Assembly: GCF_035975855.1 (NCBI RefSeq)
Contig: NZ_CP109055.1
Location: 5,022,001 to 5,086,000 of the forward strand
Length of the DNA: 64,000 nt
Origin: Streptomyces sp. NBC_01304
Lineage (GTDB): Bacteria > Actinomycetota > Actinomycetes > Streptomycetales > Streptomycetaceae
Reading direction: 5' to 3'
The position numbers and the translations under genes were made by a program. The notes beneath the pieces are model-generated. The model saw nothing but the letters and a program-made list of their open reading frames with translations, searched no databases and had not been told where the DNA came from. Below, in pieces: positions 56,945-64,000 of this stretch. Numbering within the stretch: position 1 is the stretch's first letter; the number at the start of each line of letters is the position of its first letter.

Positions 56945-58777
56945 ATGTCTGTCAGGATAGATGGGGAAATGTCGGGCGTGGTTCCGAGCCGGGTACGCCG
57001 CATACTGCGGGGCCCCAGCCCGGAGCGCGTCCCTGCCCTGGTCGCCACCGCCTGCACGCTGGTAGGCCTGCTGGACATCGCAGCCGGCGTCTTCCCGCGG
57101 TTCCGGCACAGCCGGATCCACACGCTCGCCGAAGTGCTGCCGGGGGCGCTGGGGCCCTTCGCGGCCGCTCTGGCGCTCAGCGCGGGCGTCCTGCTGCTGT
57201 ACCTGGCCCACGGCCTGCGACGCCACAAGCGGCGCGCCTGGCGGGCCGCGGTGGTGCTGCTGCCCGCGGGGGCCGTGGCCCAGTTCGTGTACCGGCACTC
57301 GATCATCGGCGTAGTGATCGCGGGCGTGCTTCTCGCGCTCCTGTTGCGCCATCGGAGTGAATTCGACGCCCTTCCGGATCCCCGCAGCCGCTGGCGGGCG
57401 CTCACCAATTTCTTCCTGATGGGCACCTTCTCACTCGGCCTCGGCACGGTCGTCGTCGGCACCCACCCGCACAACGTCATCGGGGACCCCAGCCTCGCCG
57501 ACTACCTGACCCACGTCGTCTACGGCCTGTTCGGCTTCGAGGGCCCCATCGACTACACGGGACGTACGTCCTGGACCGTCGGCTACTCCCTCGGCGCGCT
57601 CGGCCTGCTGACCGCGATCACCACGATCTACCTGGCCTTCCGCCCCGAGCACCCGGCAGCACGGCTTACCGACGACGAGGAGAAGCAGCTGCGCGAGCTC
57701 CTCGACAAGCACGGCGCCCGCGACTCCCTCGGCCACTTCGCGCTCCGCCGCGACAAGGGCGTCGTCTTCTCGCCCAGCGGCAAGGCCGCCGTCACCTACC
57801 GCGTCGTCTCCGGCGTGATGCTCGCGAGCGGCGACCCGATCGGCGATGTCGAGGCCTGGCCCGGCGCCATCGAGCGCTTCATGGACGAGGCGAAGGCCCA
57901 CTCCTGGACCCCCGCCGTCATGGGCTGCTCCGAGACCGGCGGCCAGGTCTGGACCCGCGAGACCGGGCTCGACGCCCTCGAGCTGGGCGACGAGGCGGTG
58001 GTGGATGTCGCGGATTTCTCCCTCACCGGGCGCGCGATGCGAAACGTGCGCCAGATGGTCAAGCGCATCGAGCGCAATGGCTACGAAACCCGCGTACGGC
58101 GCGTTCGTGATCTCACCCCGCAGGAGCTGGAGGCCGTCCAGCGCGCCGCCACCGACTGGCGCGGCACCGACACCGAGCGCGGCTTCTCCATGGCGCTCGG
58201 CCGCATCGGCGACCCCGGCGACCTGGACTGTCTCATCGCCACCGCGCACAAGAAGGACGAAGTCCTGGGTCCGTACGGCGACTTGAAGGCCGTCATCCAC
58301 TTCGTGCCGTGGGGCAAGGACGGCGCCTCGCTGGAGCTGATGCGCCGTGACCGCTCGGCCGACCCGGGCATGAACGAGCTGCTGATCGTGGCCTCTCTGC
58401 AGGCCGCCCCGCAGCTGGGCATCAAGCACGTCTCGCTGAACTTCGCGATGTTCCGCTCGGCCCTCGCCCGCGGCGAGAAGCTCGGCGCGGGGCCGGTGCT
58501 CCGCTTCTGGCGCGGACTGCTCGTCTTCCTGTCCCGCTGGTTCCAGATCGAGTCGCTGTACAAGTTCAACGCGAAGTTCCGCCCCCGCTGGGAGCCCCGC
58601 TTCGTCGTCTTCCGCAGCACCCGCGACCTGCCCCGCATCGGCTTCGCCGCGATGCAGGCCGAGGGCTTCGTGAACCTGGCGATGCCCCGCTTCATCCGCC
58701 CCGCCCGCAAGGTCCAGCGCCCCTGCCCGCACATAGCTCCGCTGGAGCGGCAGGAGCGCGAGGTCCAGACGGCGTGA
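56945..58777 (+). CDS. MprF-like protein: membrane helices plus DUF2156 lysyltransferase domain
   Basis: The 610-aa protein (ATG 56945; ATG 56969 is an alternative) has about six N-terminal transmembrane helices and a C-terminal DUF2156 (LPG synthase C) domain at about 235-590. Its blocks are GKAAVTYRVVSGVMLASGDPIGD, LELGDEAVVDVADFSLTGRAMRNVRQMVKRIERNGYE, MNELLIVASLQAA, and FNAKFRPRWEPRFVVF. MprF enzymes aminoacylate phosphatidylglycerol, lowering sensitivity to cationic peptides. It has fewer helices than Staphylococcus MprF and no fused LysRS as in LysX. Lipid substrate is inferred only. Confidence 0.87.
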   Translation: MSVRIDGEMSGVVPSRVRRILRGPSPERVPALVATACTLVGLLDIAAGVFPRFRHSRIHTLAEVLPGALGPFAAALALSAGVLLLYLAHGLRRHKRRAWRAAVVLLPAGAVAQFVYRHSIIGVVIAGVLLALLLRHRSEFDALPDPRSRWRALTNFFLMGTFSLGLGTVVVGTHPHNVIGDPSLADYLTHVVYGLFGFEGPIDYTGRTSWTVGYSLGALGLLTAITTIYLAFRPEHPAARLTDDEEKQLRELLDKHGARDSLGHFALRRDKGVVFSPSGKAAVTYRVVSGVMLASGDPIGDVEAWPGAIERFMDEAKAHSWTPAVMGCSETGGQVWTRETGLDALELGDEAVVDVADFSLTGRAMRNVRQMVKRIERNGYETRVRRVRDLTPQELEAVQRAATDWRGTDTERGFSMALGRIGDPGDLDCLIATAHKKDEVLGPYGDLKAVIHFVPWGKDGASLELMRRDRSADPGMNELLIVASLQAAPQLGIKHVSLNFAMFRSALARGEKLGAGPVLRFWRGLLVFLSRWFQIESLYKFNAKFRPRWEPRFVVFRSTRDLPRIGFAAMQAEGFVNLAMPRFIRPARKVQRPCPHIAPLERQEREVQTA

Positions 58778-58807
58778 AGGACCTCCGGTGCGGCCTAGGC
58801 TGGTGAC

Positions 58808-59677
58808 ATGAGTACGTTGCGCCGCCAAGGCCGCGGCCGGGTCGAGGGCCTGCCCGAGTGGGACCGCTGTGCGGTCATGGGAGTCGTCAATGTGACGCCC
58901 GACTCCTTCTCCGACGGCGGCCGCTGGTTCGACACCACGGCCGCCGTGAAGCACGGCCTCGACCTGGTCGCGGAGGGTGCCGACCTGGTGGACGTCGGCG
59001 GTGAGTCGACCCGCCCCGGCGCCTCCCGCGTGGACGAGGGCGAGGAGCTGCGCCGGGTCGTCCCGGTCGTGCGGGGCCTGGTCTCCGAGGGCGTCACGGT
59101 CTCCGTGGACACCATGCGCGCCACGGTCGCCGAGCAGGCACTCGCCGCCGGTGCCCGCCTCGTCAACGACGTCAGCGGCGGCCTCGCCGACCCCGCGATG
59201 ATCCCGGTCGTCGCGGCCGCCGAGGCCCCGTTCGTCGTCATGCACTGGCGCGGCTTCAGCCAGGACATGAACAGCCGCGCGGTGTACGCCGATGTCGTCA
59301 AGGAGGTCGTCGACGAGCTCCACGCGCGCGTGGAGGCCGTCATCGAGGGCGGCATCGCCCCGGAGCGCGTCATCGTCGACCCGGGCCTCGGCTTCGCCAA
59401 GAACGCCGAGCACGACCTGGCCCTGGTCGCCCACATGCAACAGCTGCACACCCTGGGCCACCCGATCCTGGTCGCCGCCTCCCGCAAGCGGTTCCTCGGC
59501 CGGGTCCTCGCGGCCGGCCCGGACGCCGCCCCACCGCCCGCGCGGGAGCGGGACGCCGCCACCGCCGCGGTCTCCGCGATCGCCGCCCACGAGGGCGCCT
59601 GGGCGGTCCGCGTGCACGAGGTACGGGCCACGGCGGACGCCGTGCGCGTCGCCCGCGCGGTCGAGGGAGCCCAGTGA
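58808..59677 (+). CDS. folP: dihydropteroate synthase
   Basis: The 289-aa TIM barrel has MGVVNVTPDSFSDGG (pterin site), DVGGESTRPGA, VSVDTMRATVAEQAL, LVNDVSGGLADP, MHWRG and DPGLGFAKNAEHDLAL, with SRKRFLG near the end. It joins p-aminobenzoate to dihydropterin pyrophosphate and is the sulfonamide target. ATG 58808 is 31 bp after the MprF-like gene. Its stop overlaps the NTF2-like gene (GTGA). Confidence 0.97.
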   Translation: MSTLRRQGRGRVEGLPEWDRCAVMGVVNVTPDSFSDGGRWFDTTAAVKHGLDLVAEGADLVDVGGESTRPGASRVDEGEELRRVVPVVRGLVSEGVTVSVDTMRATVAEQALAAGARLVNDVSGGLADPAMIPVVAAAEAPFVVMHWRGFSQDMNSRAVYADVVKEVVDELHARVEAVIEGGIAPERVIVDPGLGFAKNAEHDLALVAHMQQLHTLGHPILVAASRKRFLGRVLAAGPDAAPPPARERDAATAAVSAIAAHEGAWAVRVHEVRATADAVRVARAVEGAQ

Positions 59678-60177
59678 CGGAGCACGCGGAACGTACGGAC
59701 GAGGAAGCCGTCGAAGACGCCAACACCGCCTTCTACGAGGCCATGGAGCGCGGCGACTTCGAGGAGCTCTCCGACCTCTGGCTGACCGGCGACGAGGGCG
59801 ACGGGGTGTCCTGCATCCACCCCGGCTGGCCCGTGCTCAGCGGCCGCGGCGAAGTCCTCAGGTCGTACGCCCTGATCATGGCGAACACCGAGTACATCCA
59901 GTTCTTCCTCACCGACCTGCGCATCGGCGTCAGCGGCGACACCGCCCTGGTCACCTGCACCGAGAACATCCTCAGCGGCGGCCCGGCCGAGGAGGGCGGC
60001 GAGCTCGGCCCGCTCGTCGGCCAGCTCGTCGTCGCCACGAATGTGTTTAGGCGCACACCCGACGGCTGGAAGATGTGGTCCCACCACGCCTCCCCGGTCC
60101 TTTCCGATGCAGACGACGAAGAGGACGGCGACAGCGGCGACGACAACAACGCCGCAGGCGGAGAGTCCCCCGCCTGA
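59674..60177 (+). CDS. nuclear transport factor 2 / SnoaL-like protein in folate cluster
   Basis: The 167-aa protein (GTG 59674) has the NTF2 fold: VEDANTAFYEAMERGDFEELSDLW, SCIHPGWPVLSGRGEVLRSYALIM, VTCTENIL, VVATNVFRRTPDGWKMWSHHAS. An acidic, Asn-rich tail follows. It is coupled to folP and precedes folB by 191 bp. This member is conserved in actinobacterial folate clusters; a catalytic role is unproven. Confidence 0.9.
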   Translation: MTEHAERTDEEAVEDANTAFYEAMERGDFEELSDLWLTGDEGDGVSCIHPGWPVLSGRGEVLRSYALIMANTEYIQFFLTDLRIGVSGDTALVTCTENILSGGPAEEGGELGPLVGQLVVATNVFRRTPDGWKMWSHHASPVLSDADDEEDGDSGDDNNAAGGESPA

Positions 60178-60368
60178 GTGGGTAGGGGCCCCTTTGGTGA
60201 TTGAAAACCGGGCCCCTGGGTATGGGCGGCTACCAGCCGTCGGCCTGCTTGTCCATAGCCCCCATGGGCAAGCGCTGTCGGTGCTCGCAGGTAGATTCGA
60301 ATGGGGCTGGTGTGCCGACCGCACTCGACACGAGCCCAAAGAACCGACTGATTGCAGGAGTGATTCGC

Positions 60369-60728
60369 GTGGATCGTGTCGCGCTGCGCGGCCTCAAGGC
60401 CCGTGGGCACCACGGTGTCTTCGCCCACGAACGCGAGGAGGGCCAGACCTTCATCGTCGACCTGGTCCTGAGCCTGGACACCAGGGCGGCCGCTGCCGGC
60501 GACGACCTGACGAAGACCGTTCACTACGGCGTGGTGGCCGAGGAGGTCGTGGCCGTGGTCGAGGGCGAACCCGTCGACCTGATCGAGACCCTCGCCGAGC
60601 GGATCGCTCAGCAGTGCCTCAAGTACGACGCCGTCCAGCAGGTCGAGGTCGTCGTGCACAAACCCGAGGCGCCGATCACCGTGCCGTTCGACGACGTGAC
60701 CATCACCATCACCCGGAGCCGAGTATGA
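60369..60728 (+). CDS. folB: dihydroneopterin aldolase
   Basis: The 119-aa enzyme starts at GTG 60369, 8 nt after AGGAG. It shows VDRVALRGLKARGHHGVFAHEREEGQTFIVDL with the pterin-binding Glu, VHYGVVAEEV, VDLIETLAERIA and the catalytic Lys in VVHKPEAPI. It converts dihydroneopterin to hydroxymethyl-dihydropterin. Its stop overlaps the folK start (ATGA). The 191-bp upstream gap holds an imperfect dyad (CTTGTCCAT / ATGGGCAAG, 60248-60272) and a TAGATT -10-like site near 60293. Confidence 0.96.
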   Translation: MDRVALRGLKARGHHGVFAHEREEGQTFIVDLVLSLDTRAAAAGDDLTKTVHYGVVAEEVVAVVEGEPVDLIETLAERIAQQCLKYDAVQQVEVVVHKPEAPITVPFDDVTITITRSRV

Positions 60729-61336
60729 CTGCGTTTTCTACGACCGGTCAGAGCGACCCGACCGTACAGCCGGTGCCCGCCTCCGTCGTGGAGCGGGTGG
60801 ACGCCGCCGACACCACCCTCAGCAACCCCAAATTCGCCGTGGTCGCCCTCGGCAGCAATCTGGGCAACCGCCTGGAGACGCTGCAGGGCGCCGTGGACGC
60901 CCTGGAGGACACCCCCGGCCTGCGGGTGAAGGCCGTGTCCCCGGTGTACGAGACGGAGCCGTGGGGCGTCGAGCCGGGCACCCAGCCCTCGTACTTCAAC
61001 GCGGTCGTGATCATCAAGACGACCCTGCCCCCGTCCTCGCTCCTGGAGCGGGCGCACGCGGTGGAAGAAGCGTTCCATCGCGTACGTGACGAGCGCTGGG
61101 GCCCGCGCACCATCGACGTCGACATCGTGGCGTACCAGGACGTCGTCTCGGACGACCCGGTGCTGACCCTGCCGCACCCGCGCGCCCACGAGCGCGCCTT
61201 CGTCCTCGCCCCCTGGCACGACGTCGACCCGGAGGCGGTCGTCCCCGGCCGCGGCCCGGTCGCCCAGCTCCTCTCGCAGGTCACCCGCGAGGGCGTGGCC
61301 CCGCGCGTGGACCTGGAACTTCGGCTGCCCGAGTAG
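60725..61336 (+). CDS. folK: 2-amino-4-hydroxy-6-hydroxymethyldihydropteridine pyrophosphokinase
   Basis: The 203-aa HPPK has an N-terminal extension of about 35 residues, then VVALGSNLGNRLETLQGAVDAL, VSPVYETEPWG, YFNAVVIIKT, RWGPRTIDVDIVAY (catalytic Asp pair) and LPHPRAHERAFVLAPW. It transfers pyrophosphate from ATP to hydroxymethyl-dihydropterin. Coupled to folB. Confidence 0.97.
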   Translation: MTAFSTTGQSDPTVQPVPASVVERVDAADTTLSNPKFAVVALGSNLGNRLETLQGAVDALEDTPGLRVKAVSPVYETEPWGVEPGTQPSYFNAVVIIKTTLPPSSLLERAHAVEEAFHRVRDERWGPRTIDVDIVAYQDVVSDDPVLTLPHPRAHERAFVLAPWHDVDPEAVVPGRGPVAQLLSQVTREGVAPRVDLELRLPE

Positions 61337-61397
61337 TCGTTAGGGTCTAGCGGGTTCGTACGACAGTGGGTCGTCACGCCGACGAGGAAGGCCGATC

Positions 61398-61874
61398 GTG
61401 AAGCAGCTGCGCATCAGGACGCTGATCGGCCTGTTCCTCGTGGCCGGGGTGCTGTCCTGGGCGGGCGCCAGGATGTGGGACTCACTCGGCAATCTGCCGA
61501 GCGTCCCGCTGGCCGCCCCGATCGTCCTCGCGGTGATCGCCGTGGTCCTGGTGGCCACCGCCCTGTCCCTGCGGTCCCGGCTGCGCGCCCAGCGCGAGCG
61601 CCGGCCGGGCGCCAAGGGCGTGGAGCCCCTGATGGCGGCCCGCGCGGTGGTCTTCGGGCAGGCCAGCGCATTGGTCGCGTCCCTGGTCGCCGGGATGTAC
61701 GGCGGCACGGGCGTCTTCCTGCTCACCAAGCTCGACCTGCCGGCCCGCCGGGACCAGGCGTTCTACGCGGGCTTCTCGGTCCTCGCCGGCGCGGCCGTGA
61801 TCGCTGCGGCGATCTTCCTGGAACGCGTGTGCAAGCTTCCGGAGGACGACGAGACCGAGGGTGCGGCGGCCTGA
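61398..61874 (+). CDS. DUF3180 membrane protein
   Basis: The 158-aa product has four transmembrane helices (LIGLFLVAGVLSWAGA, PLAAPIVLAVIAVVLVATAL, GQASALVASLVAGMYGGTGVFLLT, FYAGFSVLAGAAVIAAAIFLE). The LTKLDLPARRDQA loop is typical of DUF3180. It follows folK by 61 bp and is convergent with folE. Such genes accompany folK in many actinobacteria; function unknown. Confidence 0.9.
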   Translation: MKQLRIRTLIGLFLVAGVLSWAGARMWDSLGNLPSVPLAAPIVLAVIAVVLVATALSLRSRLRAQRERRPGAKGVEPLMAARAVVFGQASALVASLVAGMYGGTGVFLLTKLDLPARRDQAFYAGFSVLAGAAVIAAAIFLERVCKLPEDDETEGAAA

Positions 61875-61905
61875 TACCGGCCGCCCGCGAGCCTGCTCCG
61901 ATCGT

Positions 61906-62511
61906 CTAGCGAGCCATGATCAGGCTCATGGCCTCATTGCGGGTCGCCGGATCCCGCAACTGCCCCCGCACGGCCGACGTGATGGTCTTCGCGCCAGGCT
62001 TACGCACGCCCCGCATCGTCATGCACATGTGCTCGCACTCCACGACCACGATCACGCCGCGCGGCTCCAGGATCTCCATCAGGGAGTCCGCGATCTGCGT
62101 GGTCAGCCGCTCCTGCACCTGCGGGCGGCGGGCGAACACGTCGACCAGGCGGGCCAGCTTGGACAGCCCCGTGATCTTGCCGTCGGTGGACGGGATGTAG
62201 CCGACGTGGGCGACCCCGTGGAACGGCACCAGGTGGTGCTCGCAGGAGCTCATGACCTCGATGTCCTTCACCAGGACCATCTCGTCGTGACCGAGGTCGA
62301 AGGTCGTCGTCAGGACGTCCTCGGGCTTCTGCCACAGGCCCGCGAATATCTCCTTGTACGCGCGTGCCACCCGCCCCGGCGTGGCCCGCAGGCCCTCCCG
62401 GTCCGGGTCCTCGCCCACGGCGATCAGGAGCTCGCGCACGGCGTTCTCGGCCCGCTTCTCGTCGAACTCGCCGATCGAGCCCTCGCCCTCAAGCGTCACC
62501 GGGTCGGTCAT
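61906..62511 (-). CDS. folE: GTP cyclohydrolase I
   Basis: The 201-aa enzyme makes dihydroneopterin triphosphate, the first folate step. Motifs: [42 protein letters not shown] (zinc Cys/His), [23 protein letters not shown], and [16 protein letters not shown] with the second zinc Cys. ATG 62511. It is separated from ftsH upstream by a strong terminator, so it has its own promoter. Confidence 0.97.
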   Translation of the reverse strand: MTDPVTLEGEGSIGEFDEKRAENAVRELLIAVGEDPDREGLRATPGRVARAYKEIFAGLWQKPEDVLTTTFDLGHDEMVLVKDIEVMSSCEHHLVPFHGVAHVGYIPSTDGKITGLSKLARLVDVFARRPQVQERLTTQIADSLMEILEPRGVIVVVECEHMCMTMRGVRKPGAKTITSAVRGQLRDPATRNEAMSLIMAR

Positions 62512-62554
62512 CAGTGCCTCGCTCCTGTTTCGTCTGCGTCCAGGCACGAAAAGT

Positions 62555-62590
62555 GCCGCGCCCCCCAGGCTAGAACCTGGGGGGCGCGGC
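62555..62590 (-). terminator. ftsH terminator
   Basis: GCCGCGCCCCCCAGG-ctagaa-CCTGGGGGGCGCGGC is a perfect 15-bp stem. On the minus strand it is followed by ACTTTTCG. It lies between ftsH (stop 62628) and folE (start 62511). Confidence 0.88.
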
Positions 62591-62627
62591 ATCCATTCCG
62601 GGCCCCGTGGGGCCGCTGAGCCGTGGC

Positions 62628-64000
62628 TCAGCTCTCCGGGCTGTCCTCCGGCGCCGGGGCCTTGGTGAGCTCCGGTGCGGCGGCCTGCTCGGTGGCGGAG
62701 GCCGTCACGGCCGGCGTCGCACCGTTCGCGCCGTTCGTCAGTGCCAGCTCCCGGGGGGAGAGCACCGGCGGACGGGTGGACGGCGTACGCCGCGAGGAAC
62801 CGGTCCACGCCGGACGGGCCGGACGCTTCACGATCGGCGCGAAGACCTCAGCGATCTGCTCCTTGCTGAGCGTCTCCTTCTCGAGGAGCTCGAGAACCAG
62901 GGCGTCGAGGACGTCGCGGTTCTCGACGAGAATCTCCCACGCTTCGTTGTGCGCGGTCTCGATGAGCTTCTTGACCTCTTCGTCGACCAGCGCCGCGACC
63001 TCTTCCGAGTAGTCCCGCGGGTGCGACATCTCGCGGCCCAGGAACGGCTCGGTGTTGTCGCCACCGAACTTGATCGCGCCGAGCCGCTCGGTCATGCCGT
63101 ACTGCGTGACCATGGCTCGCGCCGTGGCCGTGGCCTTCTCGATGTCGTTCGCCGCGCCCGTCGTCGGGTCGTGGAAGACGAGTTCCTCGGCCGCGCGCCC
63201 GCCCAGCATGTATGCCAGCTGGTCGAGCATTTCATTGCGCGTGGTCGAGTACTTGTCCTCGTCCGGGAGCACCATCGTGTATCCGAGGGCACGCCCACGG
63301 GACAGGATCGTGATCTTGTGGACCGGGTCGGAGTTGGGCGAAGCCGCCGCGACCAGGGCGTGGCCGCCCTCGTGGTACGCGGTGATCTTCTTTTCCTTGT
63401 CCGACATGATCCGGGTCCGCTTCTGCGGGCCCGCCACGACGCGGTCGATCGCCTCGTCCAGGGAGTGATTGTCGATCAGCTTCTTGTCGCTGCGCGCCGT
63501 CAGGAGCGCCGCTTCGTTCAGCACGTTCGACAGGTCCGCGCCCGTGAAGCCGGGCGTACGCCGGGCAACCGCGCCCAGGTCGACGTCCGGGGCAACGGGC
63601 TTGCCCTTCTGGTGGACCTTGAGGATCTCCAGGCGGCCCAGCATGTCCGGACGGTCGACCGCGATCTGCCGGTCGAAACGGCCGGGGCGAAGGAGCGCCG
63701 GGTCCAGGATGTCGGGCCGGTTCGTGGCGGCGATCAGGATGACGCCGCCCTTCACGTCGAAGCCGTCCATCTCGACGAGCAGCTGGTTCAGCGTCTGCTC
63801 GCGCTCGTCGTGACCACCGCCGAGGCCGGCGCCGCGGTGGCGGCCGACCGCGTCGATCTCGTCGACGAAGACGATCGCCGGGGCGTTCGCCTTGGCCTGC
63901 TCGAAGAGGTCGCGGACACGGGAGGCACCGACACCGACGAACATCTCGACGAAGTCGGAACCGGAGATCGAGTAGAAGGGGACCCCCGCCTCACCGGCGA
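62628..64000 (-). CDS. ftsH: ATP-dependent zinc metalloprotease FtsH, C-terminal part (5' end outside window)
   Basis: The frame runs off the right edge; 457 codons are visible, starting just after the Walker A region ([21 protein letters not shown]). Walker [19 protein letters not shown], the second region of homology ([25 protein letters not shown] pattern) and the zinc site HEGGHAL (HExxH) are intact. The C-terminal tail after [14 protein letters not shown] is Pro/Thr/Ala-rich and longer than in E. coli. It degrades membrane and regulatory proteins. The neighbourhood folE-ftsH is common in actinobacteria. Confidence 0.97.
   Translation of the reverse strand, partial: AGEAGVPFYSISGSDFVEMFVGVGASRVRDLFEQAKANAPAIVFVDEIDAVGRHRGAGLGGGHDEREQTLNQLLVEMDGFDVKGGVILIAATNRPDILDPALLRPGRFDRQIAVDRPDMLGRLEILKVHQKGKPVAPDVDLGAVARRTPGFTGADLSNVLNEAALLTARSDKKLIDNHSLDEAIDRVVAGPQKRTRIMSDKEKKITAYHEGGHALVAAASPNSDPVHKITILSRGRALGYTMVLPDEDKYSTTRNEMLDQLAYMLGGRAAEELVFHDPTTGAANDIEKATATARAMVTQYGMTERLGAIKFGGDNTEPFLGREMSHPRDYSEEVAALVDEEVKKLIETAHNEAWEILVENRDVLDALVLELLEKETLSKEQIAEVFAPIVKRPARPAWTGSSRRTPSTRPPVLSPRELALTNGANGATPAVTASATEQAAAPELTKAPAPEDSPES

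Noticed and set aside
57431..59617. 728-codon open frame antisense to the MprF-like and folP genes
   Set aside because: Spans two unrelated real genes, which a true gene would not; low-complexity translation.
60201..60368. In-frame upstream extension of folB by about 56 codons
   Set aside because: AGGAG 8 nt before GTG 60369 and family length fix the start; the upstream peptide has no homology features.

Overview
The window is high-GC chromosomal DNA that reads as a Streptomyces core region. The supporting signs are frequent GTG starts, few AT-rich tracts, an intact sigE-cseA-cseB-cseC operon, DisA, Lsr2, a 374-aa actinobacterial-type c-di-AMP synthase next to RadA, and gene order like the S. 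coelicolor SCO33xx-SCO34xx interval (recalled, not searched). The first gene (PQQ-like propeller) and the last (ftsH) run off the ends. I saw no rRNA, tRNA, CRISPR array, transposase or prophage.

Layout. 0-3.6 kb: two PQQ-propeller proteins, the second fused to a Ser/Thr kinase, with an SH3-like protein between them. 3.7-8.1 kb (minus strand): ilvD, a TetR regulator, a sugar-phosphate isomerase-like protein and a Ppx/GppA phosphatase. 8.2-12.7 kb: a Cys-rich protein, an unusual sigma-like/BACON membrane protein, and a divergent MerR/old-yellow-enzyme pair. 12.9-15.6 kb: radA-disA. 15.6-20.7 kb: a Gly/Ser-rich membrane protein, a PAP2 phosphatase, a two-component system whose kinase carries a translated copy of an intergenic repeat, and mutY. 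20.7-24.2 kb: the SigE cell-envelope stress operon. 24.3-26.6 kb: a DHA2 efflux pump divergent from a TetR regulator over a very long operator-like inverted repeat. 26.6-27.7 kb: an M23 endopeptidase with a structured leader resembling the ydaO c-di-AMP riboswitch. 27.8-30.9 kb: a 1030-aa NACHT/LRR protein (bacterial NLR), the clearest accessory and defence candidate. 31-36.1 kb: clpC, an SCO3374-like gene, lsr2, an N-acetylglutamate synthase-type GNAT and a BlaI-type repressor.

36.2-38.7 kb: three poorly characterised genes. 38.8-44.3 kb: a tightly overlapping cofactor operon (DUF2520 protein-panC-nadB-nadC-coaX) for pantothenate/CoA and NAD. 44.3-44.5 kb: a cluster of DnaA-box-like sites. 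44.5-50.0 kb: a threonine-aldolase-like enzyme, a small protein and an ArsR-type regulator between near-identical direct repeats, then a TmrB-like P-loop protein and a second two-component system. 50.1-52.4 kb: a MidA/NDUFAF7-type methyltransferase overlapping tail-to-tail with an orphan NuoD paralogue. 52.4-58.8 kb: a YdbS/YdbT-like PH-domain pair, a coiled-coil membrane protein, an esterase and an MprF-like protein. 58.8-62.5 kb: folate genes folP-(NTF2-like)-folB-folK-DUF3180 convergent with folE. 62.6-64 kb: the C-terminal part of ftsH.

Recurring themes are cell-envelope homeostasis (SigE/CseABC, M23 peptidase, PAP2, MprF-like, TmrB-like), c-di-AMP (DisA plus a candidate riboswitch) and cofactor supply. 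At least seven copies of one GC-rich intergenic repeat family are scattered through the window in both orientations, and two of them contribute coding sequence to genes.
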